Source: an uncultured Collinsella sp.
GTDB taxonomy: Bacteria; Actinomycetota; Coriobacteriia; Coriobacteriales; Coriobacteriaceae
Assembly: GCA_900547835.1 (NCBI GenBank)
Contig: URIJ01000145.1
Span: forward strand, 1 to 5,312
Reading direction: 5' to 3'
DNA: 5,312 nucleotides
In this document: one piece after another, positions 1 through 5,306 of the stretch
Position numbering within the stretch: the stretch's first letter is position 1
How the letters are laid out: each line of letters begins with the position of its first letter
Notes under the pieces: generated by a model
What the model was told of the DNA's origin: nothing
What the model saw: only the letters and a program-made list of their open reading frames with translations
Databases searched by the model: none
Made by a program: the position numbers and the translations under genes

Positions 1-1
1 G

Positions 2-205
2 TCCTCGTACATCTTTAAGCACCATATTTCGCGCATTGAGCAGCAGCTTTCCTACTACGATCGCGCCTATGCCTGGCAGAATGATAAGGACCAGGCGGTC
101 GTGGATTACATTGCGAGCATGACGGACGGTTATTTCTGCGAGCTCACGAGCAAGCTGTTTCCGGGATTGAAGTTTCCGCACCGTACCTATATTAACGAAC
201 GGTAG
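2..205 (+). CDS. C-terminal fragment of an HD-domain dNTP triphosphohydrolase-like protein (5' part outside the window)
   Basis: An open frame enters from the left edge, reads 67 codons and stops at TAG 203-205. The other forward frame at the edge stops almost at once. The fragment is mostly helical. It contains VVDYIASMTDGYF (about residues 33-45 of the fragment), which resembles the conserved C-terminal DYIAGMTDRY stretch of dGTPase-like HD phosphohydrolases, in the HD-associated domain. It ends KFPHRTYINER. In that family the enzyme hydrolyses dNTPs to deoxynucleosides and triphosphate in the cytoplasm. The HD metal-binding residues would lie upstream and cannot be checked here. No terminator follows, and rarA starts 60 bases later on the same strand. 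The family call rests on one motif, so another HD-type phosphohydrolase remains possible. Confidence 0.6.
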   Translation, partial: SSYIFKHHISRIEQQLSYYDRAYAWQNDKDQAVVDYIASMTDGYFCELTSKLFPGLKFPHRTYINER

Positions 206-220
206 TTCGTATTAATTCGG

Positions 221-226
221 TATACT
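221..226 (+). promoter_or_regulatory. Candidate -10 box ahead of rarA
   Basis: TATACT matches the TATAAT consensus at five of six positions. It lies in the short gap between the upstream stop codon and rarA, which would give a start point near 233 and a leader of about 30 bases. The expected -35 position (about 197-204) holds nothing close to TTGACA, and there is no TG extension. It may therefore be weak, activator-dependent or fortuitous. Confidence 0.4.
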
Positions 227-265
227 GTTAGTGGAAAACGTTTTTGATTGATACACGGGATGGCT

Positions 266-1615
266 ATGGACGACCTTTTTTCTGCTTCGACGCGCGAGCG
301 TTCCTTTCAGAATGCGCCGCTTGCGGTGCGCATGCGCCCCAATTCGCTCGACGAGTATGTGGGCCAGCAAAAGGCCGTCGGTAAGGGCTCATGGTTGCGT
401 GCCGCGATCGAGCACGATGTGCTTTCGAGCGTGATACTGTACGGGCCGGCCGGTACGGGCAAGACGACGCTGGCCCACATTATCGCCAACCATACCAAGA
501 GTGAGTTTGTCGAGGTCAGCGCCGTCACGGGTACCGTGAAGGACCTGCGTCGCGTGATCGACGAGGCAAAGACGCGTCTGAATACGTACGACCGTCGCAC
601 CATCCTGTTTATCGACGAGATTCATCGCTTTTCGAAGTCACAGCAGGATGCATTGCTGCATGCGGTTGAGAACCGTACCGTCATTATGATTGGTGCCACG
701 ACGGAGAACCCGTACTTCGAGGTCAACTCGGCGTTGCTCTCGCGTGGTCGTGTGGTGGAACTTGAACACCTTAAGGACGAGGACATAGCCACGCTGATCG
801 AGCGTGCGCTCGAGGCTCCGCATGGCCTGAACGGTAAGTTCTCGGCCGATGAGGATACGGTCAAGACCATTTGTACGCTGGCCGCGGGTGATGCACGCTC
901 GGCCCTGACGACACTTGAGCTGGCGAGCGAGATTGCCGTCACGCGTCCCGATACCGAGGGAACGCCAGCGCCGTCGGCGGGGGAGCGCTATCCCATCACC
1001 GTGGATGACGTAAAGATTGCCAACCCGCGTCGCGGCTTTACGTATGACAAAAACGGCGACATGCACTACGACATCATCAGTGCGTTCATCAAGTCCATGC
1101 GCGGTAGTGACCCCGATGCCACGATCTATTGGCTCGCGCGCATGATCGATGCAGGGGAGGATCCTAAGTTTATCGCCCGTCGCATTATGATTCATGCCTC
1201 TGAGGACGTTGGCAACGCTGACCCGCAGGCGCTTCTTATAGCGCATGCTGCGTTTAAATCTGCCGAGGTTATTGGCTATCCCGAGTGCCGTATTAACCTC
1301 GCGCAGGCTGCGCTCTATGTTTGTTTGGCGCCTAAGTCCAATGCGTGTGAGGCTTCGATCGATGCGGCGCTGGCCGATATCCATTCTAGTGGGCTTCGCG
1401 AGGTGCCTAGTTATCTGCGCGATCGCCATCGCCCGGGCAGCGATGATTACGGTGTGTATAAGTATCCACATGATTATCCCGAAGGCTGGGTCGATCAGCG
1501 CTATTTGCCCGAGGGGCTGGAGCGCGGCGCGTTCTGGCAGCCTGCGGGCCGCGGTTGGGAAGAATGGCGCGTAGAGCAAAGCGAACGCGACCGCAGCGGG
1601 AATGCACCGAGGTAG
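266..1615 (+). CDS. rarA: Replication-associated recombination protein A (RarA/MgsA), AAA+ ATPase
   Basis: RarA is a clamp-loader-like AAA+ ATPase that acts in the cytoplasm at stalled or damaged replication forks. Numbered from ATG 266 (449 aa, normal family length), the visible motifs are: leader PLAVRMRP near 18-25; Walker A GPAGTGKTT at 60-68; Walker B ILFIDEIHRF at 113-122; sensor 1 GATTEN at 143-148; arginine-finger region SALLSRGRV at 155-163; sensor 2 GDARSALTTLE at 208-218. The MgsA-type C-terminal domain starts near 268 (YDIISAFIKSMRGSDPDA) and includes ARRIMIHASEDVGNADP at about 304-320. A Pro/Gly/Thr-rich segment (about 226-243) separates the lid from this domain. The frame also opens at TTG 248 and ATG 260. 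I chose 266 because the product then begins MDDLF, as I recall actinobacterial homologues doing, and because GGGA at 257-260 sits five bases ahead. All catalytic motifs appear intact. Confidence 0.95.
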   Translation: MDDLFSASTRERSFQNAPLAVRMRPNSLDEYVGQQKAVGKGSWLRAAIEHDVLSSVILYGPAGTGKTTLAHIIANHTKSEFVEVSAVTGTVKDLRRVIDEAKTRLNTYDRRTILFIDEIHRFSKSQQDALLHAVENRTVIMIGATTENPYFEVNSALLSRGRVVELEHLKDEDIATLIERALEAPHGLNGKFSADEDTVKTICTLAAGDARSALTTLELASEIAVTRPDTEGTPAPSAGERYPITVDDVKIANPRRGFTYDKNGDMHYDIISAFIKSMRGSDPDATIYWLARMIDAGEDPKFIARRIMIHASEDVGNADPQALLIAHAAFKSAEVIGYPECRINLAQAALYVCLAPKSNACEASIDAALADIHSSGLREVPSYLRDRHRPGSDDYGVYKYPHDYPEGWVDQRYLPEGLERGAFWQPAGRGWEEWRVEQSERDRSGNAPR

Positions 1616-1652
1616 CTGCTGATAATTTTGTCCCACGTTGCTGCTCTTGGCA

Positions 1653-1682
1653 TGTTCGGTCCCCTTTGGGGTACCATGAACA
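1653..1682. repeat. Imperfect inverted repeat between rarA and the DUF948 gene
   Basis: The arms TGTTC-GGT-CCCC and GGGG-T-ACC-AT-GAACA pair over 12 base pairs around a TTT loop, with a single T and an AT bulge on the 3' side. No T-run follows, so it is not a standard intrinsic terminator. It could be a dyad operator or a structured leader for the downstream operon. A loose promoter overlaps it: TTGGCA at 1647-1652 and TACCAT at 1672-1677, with a 19-base spacer that is longer than usual. The rest of the 100-base gap shows only the ribosome binding site GGGAGG at 1705-1710. Confidence 0.45.
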
Positions 1683-1715
1683 GCGTCTGTATTTCGATTC
1701 CTTTGGGAGGCTTGT

Positions 1716-2303
1716 ATGAGTCCCATTCAAATCGCCCTGCTGCTGCTTGCTGTTGTCGGCGTGTGGGCCGTCGTTGAGCTTGCACTCACGCTGCGCAAGA
1801 CCCGCACCGTCGTTGATTCGCTCGACAAGACGGTGAGTGACCTTAACAATACGCTCGCCGAGGCACAGCCTGTGGTGGCAAAGCTCGACGGCGCTGTCGA
1901 TGAGCTCACCCCCGCGCTGGCACAGGTTGAGCCGCTCCTCAAGTCGAGCAAGACTGCCGTTGATGCTCTGACGTCTAACCTCGTTGAGGTTGAGGCGGTC
2001 GTTCGCGACATCTCCGAGGTCACGGGCAGCGTGGCTGAGGCCAGCAATGCCGTATCGAGCGTGACTGATTCTGCTGCTGGCGCCGTGCAGAAGCTCTTCA
2101 ATAAGGTGAAGGCTCCTGCAGCCGACGCCGATCGCAAGCTCGCCGCTGCCGCCGCCGAGGCCGAGCAGCCTACTGAGCGCGTTCTGATTGGCGATGACGA
2201 TGCCGCTGCTGACGATGATGATGTTCAGAAGCCCGCTGCTAAGCCTGCTCAGTATTACACTTATACGCCTGCCGAGACCTCCGAGGAGTCCTGCGATGAG
2301 TAG
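1716..2303 (+). CDS. DUF948-type membrane-anchored coiled-coil protein
   Basis: This 195-residue protein has one N-terminal membrane helix (about residues 4-26, IQIALLLLAVVGVWAVVELA) followed by a basic RKTR. A long amphipathic segment (about 30-130) has regularly spaced Val/Leu and many Asp, Glu, Thr and Ser, as expected for a coiled coil. The tail is Ala-rich and then very acidic (DDDAAADDDD at 160-169), ending in a Pro/Tyr/Thr-rich, polar C-terminus. This architecture matches DUF948, whose Bacillus member YtxG is a general stress protein. The family assignment comes from architecture, not from a catalytic motif, and the biochemical role is unknown. GGGAGG five bases before the ATG is a strong ribosome binding site. 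The end overlaps the next gene by eight bases, so it is probably the first gene of the sigma-factor operon. It lies N-in or N-out at the membrane with most of its mass on one side. Confidence 0.75.
   Translation: MSPIQIALLLLAVVGVWAVVELALTLRKTRTVVDSLDKTVSDLNNTLAEAQPVVAKLDGAVDELTPALAQVEPLLKSSKTAVDALTSNLVEVEAVVRDISEVTGSVAEASNAVSSVTDSAAGAVQKLFNKVKAPAADADRKLAAAAAEAEQPTERVLIGDDDAAADDDDVQKPAAKPAQYYTYTPAETSEESCDE
2193..2222 (+). repeat. Short GAY/GCY codon repeat encoding an acidic tract
   Basis: Ten consecutive codons read three Asp (GAT/GAC), three Ala (GCC/GCT) and four Asp. The run GACGATGATGAT is a small trinucleotide repeat inside the DUF948-type gene. It may vary in length between strains. 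In-frame change would only alter the acidic tail. Confidence 0.5.
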
Positions 2304-2673
2304 CGAAGCAACCTGCCCCATTACGCTGAGCGTTGCCGGTGATCCGCGTCTCGCGCGCTTGGTGCGCATGACGGCCGCCAACGTCGGCGCCCTGTGCTCT
2401 ATGTCCGTTGATCGCATCGAGGACATTCGTATGGCTGCCGAAGAAGCCTTCATCTTTGGCTGCACGGCTGTTGATTCCGACGATATCTCGATCAAATTCG
2501 ATGTCGACGAATCGCATGTGGGCATGACCTTTACCTTTGGCGACCAGGCGACTGTCGATGAGGATGACCAGGCTGCCGTGTATGCCGAGCTCATTTTGGC
2601 GAGCGTGTGTGACTCTTACGAAAAGACTACAGCGCCCCTAACGCTTTCCCTCGACCTCAAGGCGGATATCTAA
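2296..2673 (+). CDS. RsbW/SpoIIAB-like putative anti-sigma factor with a degenerate ATP-binding site
   Basis: The ATG at 2296 has GAGGAG at 2283-2288, seven bases upstream, and overlaps the previous gene by eight bases. The frame is open further upstream, but this start fits the site and gives 125 aa, a little shorter than typical RsbW (roughly 140-160 aa). Residues 8-14 (PITLSVA) resemble a first strand, and 15-57 form helices with the RsbW-like order R-x-x-x-x...IEDIRMAAEEAF. At the N-box, where functional kinases read E-A-x-x-N, this protein reads E50-A-F-I-F54, so the metal-binding Asn appears to be Phe. No DxGxG box is visible after the following strands (ISIKFDV, VGMTFTF). I infer a protein of this fold that may bind the sigma factor without ATP-dependent kinase activity. 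The role follows from its position directly before the sigma gene and is not proven. Confidence 0.7.
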   Translation: MSSEATCPITLSVAGDPRLARLVRMTAANVGALCSMSVDRIEDIRMAAEEAFIFGCTAVDSDDISIKFDVDESHVGMTFTFGDQATVDEDDQAAVYAELILASVCDSYEKTTAPLTLSLDLKADI

Positions 2674-2674
2674 T

Positions 2675-3466
2675 ATGACCGAACGCTCCCGGAGCGGCAA
2701 GACCGCTTGGGACAAGGAGAAAACCCGCGAGCTGTTTCGTCGCTACAAGGAGACCGGTGATCCGGACGCCCGCGAGCAGCTCGTCATGTCCCATATGAAC
2801 CTGGTAAGGTTTCTTGCCAACAAATTTAAGAATCGCGGCGAGCCGCTCGACGACCTCATGCAGGTCGGCTATCTGGGTTTGCTCAAGGCTATCGACCGTT
2901 TTGATCCCGAGCGCGGACTCGAGTTCACGACGTTTGCGACACCCACTATCCTGGGCGAGATCAAACGCCATTTCCGCGACAAGGGCTGGAGCGTGCGCGT
3001 ACCGCGTCGTCTGCAGGAGCTCTCGGCCAAGGTCAACCAGGCTACTGACAAACTTACCAACGAGCTGCAGCGTTCGCCCAAGGTTGAGGAGATCGCTGAG
3101 TATCTAGATGTGACTGTCGATGAGGTCCTCGAGGCTATGGAATCGTCTTCGGCCTATACCTCGGTGCCCATCGAGGCTCCTGGTGCGTCCGATTCCGACG
3201 ATGCGCCCTCGATTCTCGACCGTTACGCCGACGATGACAACGAGCTCGACTTTACCGATGACCGCCTGGTGATCGAGGAAGCCATCCGCGATTTCTCGCC
3301 GCGCGAGCGCGAGGTGATCGAGCTGCGCTTTGTGAAGGGCATGACCCAGATCGAGATCGCCAAGAAGCTGGGTATTTCTCAGGTGCAGGTTTCGCGTCTG
3401 CTGCGCCGCACGCTTAAGAAGATTCAGGACAAGATCGACCCCGACGGAGTGATGATTCGTTCATGA
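2675..3466 (+). CDS. RNA polymerase sigma factor, SigB/SigF/SigG family (sigma-70 group 3)
   Basis: This 263-residue sigma factor directs RNA polymerase core enzyme to alternative promoters. Region 2 spans about 36-105 and carries the core-binding and -10 recognition segments (LDDLMQVGYLGLLKAIDRFDPERG, written in two parts at 59-70 and 71-81, then FTTFATPTILGEIKRHFRD at 84-102). WSVRVPRRLQEL at 105-116, at the start of region 3, is typical of the SigB/F/G group. An acidic linker (about 170-196) leads to region 4 (about 205-253), with the helix-turn-helix MTQIEIAKKLGISQVQVSRLLRR at 223-245. No domain is missing. The gene starts one base after the RsbW-like stop, with AAGGCGG about eight bases upstream, and its stop overlaps the next start as ATGA. 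It is likely controlled by the upstream RsbW-like protein. Whether it serves general stress or another programme cannot be read from the sequence. Confidence 0.93.
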   Translation: MTERSRSGKTAWDKEKTRELFRRYKETGDPDAREQLVMSHMNLVRFLANKFKNRGEPLDDLMQVGYLGLLKAIDRFDPERGLEFTTFATPTILGEIKRHFRDKGWSVRVPRRLQELSAKVNQATDKLTNELQRSPKVEEIAEYLDVTVDEVLEAMESSSAYTSVPIEAPGASDSDDAPSILDRYADDDNELDFTDDRLVIEEAIRDFSPREREVIELRFVKGMTQIEIAKKLGISQVQVSRLLRRTLKKIQDKIDPDGVMIRS

Positions 3467-4875
3467 GTGAGCACCCCCAACAAACCGATCGCGTGCTGCG
3501 CGACACCCGCATTCTGACGCTGCGCATTTGGGCTGTTGTCGGCTGCATTGTTATTGCTGCTGTCATCTTTAACCTTATGGGCATCCTGGCACCGGTTATT
3601 GAGTTTCTTGCCGTCGGCTCCATCATTGCTTTTGTGATGTCCCCGATCACCAACTGGCTCGAGCACCATGGCGTGAATCGCGGCATCGGTTCGCTTATCG
3701 CGCTTATTGTTGTTGTTGCCGTGCTCGTCGGTGTCGTTTGCATCTTGTCGCCGATTCTCTTTGGTCAGATCATGGAAGTCCTGAGCCGCCTGCCCGAGCA
3801 GCTTCGTGTTGCGGGTGGCGATCTCAACGAGATGATCTCGCATGCCAAGACGCTCAACAACACGCCGCTCAAGGAGTATTTGGACGATAATCTTTCGTCG
3901 CTGGTTGCCGTGGCATCGAAGTATGTGTCTCAGATCGCTGCCGAGCTTGGCCGCGGTGTGTTCCCGCTCATCACCAATACGGCCTCGCAGTTGTTCGTGA
4001 TCTTCCTTGGTCTGGTGCTTGCGTACTGGATGGCCTGCGACTACCCTCGCATGCACCACGAGATTTGCACCATCATCGGTCAGGAGAAGGAGACCTCGTA
4101 CCGCTTTATGGTCGCCATCCTTTCTCGCTCTGTCGGTGGCTACATGCGCGGTATGGTCGTGACGTCCATCTGCGGTGGTTTCCTCGCCTTTATCGGTTTT
4201 ATGATCATCGGCCATCCGTATGCGGCGCTCATGGCCATCTTTACCGGCATCATGCATTTGGTTCCAGTCGTCGGTCCTTGGGTGAGCGCAGCAATCGCCA
4301 CAGTGCTCGGTTTCATGTTCAGCCCCATGTTGGCGTTATGGACGCTCATCGTGACGATGGTCGCGCAAAACGTCACCGATAACGTGATTTCGCCTAAGGT
4401 CATGCAGAGCTCGGTGCAGGTGCATCCCATCATGAGCCTCACGGCGCTCGTTATTGGCTCGGCACTCATGGGCCCCATCGGCATGATTATTGCCATCCCG
4501 CTTTGTGCGGCCCTCAAAGGTATCTTCGTGTTCTACTTCGAGAATGAGACCGGCCGCCAGCTTGTGGCCTATGACGGCGCCGTGTTTAAGGGCACACCGT
4601 ACCGCGATGCCGATGGCAACCCGGTCGCCGCCTACGACGCGCTCGGCGACGACACCTTCATTTACGAGTCCGAGCTCATCGGCAACGAGACTGCGCCCGA
4701 GGCCCAAGCGATGCCTAAGCCCGAGTTCGATAATCCTTGGATCAAGCTCTCGGGCTTGCAACCCGATGCCACGGGCTTCTTCAAGAATCCCTTCGCCAAG
4801 GACGATGACTCCAACTCGGACGACGATACCAAAACCGGCATCGACGGCTCCATGGACGATTCGGATTCTAAATAG
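3463..4875 (+). CDS. AI-2E family transporter (membrane permease-like protein)
   Basis: This is a 470-residue polytopic inner-membrane protein. Hydrophobic segments lie near 22-45, 47-66, 74-97, 172-192, 230-250, 252-286, 288-304 and 323-357, with a large soluble section (about 100-168) between the third and fourth. That is the AI-2E family layout. Family hallmarks are the HLVPVVGPWVSA motif at 265-276 and the block NVISPKVMQ...VQVHPIMSLTALVIGSALMGPIGMIIAIPL (pieces between 307 and 347). The family includes putative autoinducer-2 exporters and sodium or ion antiporters, so the substrate is unknown. The C-terminal tail of about 110 residues is long and soluble, ending in an Asp/Ser-rich stretch (447-469). 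The start overlaps the sigma stop by four bases, with only a distant GGAG, so translation is probably coupled to the sigma factor. Confidence 0.92.
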   Translation: MSEHPQQTDRVLRDTRILTLRIWAVVGCIVIAAVIFNLMGILAPVIEFLAVGSIIAFVMSPITNWLEHHGVNRGIGSLIALIVVVAVLVGVVCILSPILFGQIMEVLSRLPEQLRVAGGDLNEMISHAKTLNNTPLKEYLDDNLSSLVAVASKYVSQIAAELGRGVFPLITNTASQLFVIFLGLVLAYWMACDYPRMHHEICTIIGQEKETSYRFMVAILSRSVGGYMRGMVVTSICGGFLAFIGFMIIGHPYAALMAIFTGIMHLVPVVGPWVSAAIATVLGFMFSPMLALWTLIVTMVAQNVTDNVISPKVMQSSVQVHPIMSLTALVIGSALMGPIGMIIAIPLCAALKGIFVFYFENETGRQLVAYDGAVFKGTPYRDADGNPVAAYDALGDDTFIYESELIGNETAPEAQAMPKPEFDNPWIKLSGLQPDATGFFKNPFAKDDDSNSDDDTKTGIDGSMDDSDSK

Positions 4876-4883
4876 GCCCTATT
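4871..4883. repeat. Small palindrome covering the convergent stop codons
   Basis: AATAGG-C-CCTATT is a perfect 6-base inverted repeat. It covers the TAG of the AI-2E gene (4873-4875) and two bases of the TAA of the opposite-strand gene (4884-4882). As RNA it could form only about five weak pairs and has no T-run on either side, so I do not call it a terminator. Confidence 0.4.
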
Positions 4884-5121
4884 AACGTTTCTTGAAGTTG
4901 TAAATGACAATAAACGCGAGCAAAGCGATTGATAAGGGGCCGGCTACATAGAAAAAGAGAACGTCAATTGCGCGTAGAGTGTAATAAGCCTTATCGCCGG
5001 ACATTACTGTATACAATACGTATCCAAATGATGGTTGGTTTGCGTACCAGCATGAGAAGGCTAAGAGCGCTAAAAGTGCTACAACCAGAAGTGCATTCAG
5101 GACAAATCGTTTACTTTTCAT
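4882..5121 (-). CDS. Small two-helix membrane protein, hypothetical
   Basis: The reverse frame gives a 79-residue protein from ATG 5121-5119. GGAAGGAA (5135-5128) lies six bases before that ATG, which decides this start over an upstream in-frame ATG at 5154 that overlaps the promoter -10 box. Residues 7-27 (VLNALLVVALLALLAFSCWYA) and 53-76 (DVLFFYVAGPLSIALLAFIV..) are hydrophobic. The start MKSKR and the end NFKKR are basic, so by the positive-inside rule both ends should be cytoplasmic, with a loop of about 25 residues rich in Tyr outside. The first helix might instead be an uncleaved signal. I do not recognise the family. The gene is visibly AT-richer than its neighbours and lies convergent to the operon with a six-base gap. 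A good ribosome binding site and a clear -10 box support its being real. Confidence 0.75.
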   Translation of the reverse strand: MKSKRFVLNALLVVALLALLAFSCWYANQPSFGYVLYTVMSGDKAYYTLRAIDVLFFYVAGPLSIALLAFIVIYNFKKR

Positions 5122-5153
5122 CGATCGTTCCTTCCGGGTGAATCTTATATGCA

Positions 5154-5159
5154 ATTATA
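5154..5159 (-). promoter_or_regulatory. -10 box for the small membrane protein gene
   Basis: Read on the - strand, 5159-5154 is a perfect TATAAT. The predicted start point near 5147 gives a leader of about 25 bases before ATG 5121, containing the ribosome binding site. At a 17-base spacing the -35 position reads GATCCT, a poor match. A TTGAAA (5176-5171) is better in sequence but only 11 bases away. The promoter may need an activator, or the neighbouring palindrome may be an operator. Confidence 0.55.
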
Positions 5160-5165
5160 CAGCAG

Positions 5166-5180
5166 TCCTTTTTCAAAGGA
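5166..5180. repeat. Perfect palindrome in the -35 region of the small gene
   Basis: TCCTTT-TTC-AAAGGA has fully matching 6-base arms around a 3-base spacer. It lies 7 to 21 bases upstream of the - strand TATAAT, that is, in the spacer and next to the -35 position. A regulator bound there could block or assist polymerase. It could also be a weak RNA hairpin in a + strand read-through transcript. Confidence 0.5.
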
Positions 5181-5213
5181 TCGCGCAGTACTAAATAACG
5201 TGCACTTTCGCTG

Positions 5214-5243
5214 GAGGGTCGCTGTTTGGCGACCCTCTTTTTT
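5214..5243 (+). terminator. Rho-independent terminator
   Basis: GAGGGTCGC (5214-5222) and GCGACCCTC (5229-5237) form a perfect, GC-rich 9-base-pair stem around the loop TGTTTG, followed directly by six T residues (5238-5243). On the opposite strand no T-run follows the stem, so it works on the + strand. The nearest + strand gene upstream is the AI-2E gene ending at 4875. The terminator therefore ends either the operon's long read-through transcript or an unrecognised short RNA. Flanking CGTGCA (5199-5204) and TGCACG (5243-5248) could add an outer stem. Confidence 0.9.
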
Positions 5244-5269
5244 GCACGGGGGCGGTTGGATGGTAATAT
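5241..5269 (+). promoter_or_regulatory. Candidate promoter for the gene beginning beyond the right edge
   Basis: An extended -10, TGG-TAATAT (TG at 5261-5262, hexamer 5264-5269), lies 17 bases after TTTGCA (5241-5246). Each hexamer matches its consensus at four of six positions, and the TG extension strengthens the call. The -35 overlaps the T-run of the preceding terminator. Start would be near 5276. Confidence 0.5.
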
Positions 5270-5284
5270 CGTTACGTTTGAACT

Positions 5285-5306
5285 GTTTCGATGTGAAACC
5301 GAGGAG
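5285..5306 (+). promoter_or_regulatory. Leader hairpin and ribosome binding site of the next gene
   Basis: GAGGAG at 5301-5306 is a strong ribosome binding site. No suitable start codon follows before the window ends at 5312, so the start codon should lie a few bases outside. Immediately before it, GTTTC (5285-5289) and GAAAC (5295-5299) can pair around GATGT. The gene itself is not visible and I do not name it. Confidence 0.6.

Noticed and set aside
638..1726. Long open frame (362 codons) on the - strand opposite rarA
   Set aside because: It lies within the well-supported rarA gene, reads as Arg/His-rich low-complexity protein with no recognisable motif, and is the usual shadow frame of a GC-rich gene.
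1407..2594. 395-codon - strand frame spanning the rarA end, the DUF948-type gene and the RsbW-like gene
   Set aside because: It crosses three supported genes and an intergenic gap, its product is Ser/Arg-rich without domains, and no ribosome binding site or promoter was evident.
3424..4257. 277-codon - strand frame opposite the AI-2E gene
   Set aside because: Its product is rich in Asp, His, Arg and Asn, the expected antisense of hydrophobic membrane codons, and it has no family resemblance.
4871..4883. Bidirectional terminator between the convergent genes
   Set aside because: The palindrome is short and mostly A/T, its RNA stem would be at most about five pairs, and no T-run follows on either strand.
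4929..5141. 70-codon + strand frame opposite the small membrane protein gene
   Set aside because: It is Arg-rich with no domain, and the - strand frame has the better ribosome binding site, promoter and a coherent membrane topology.
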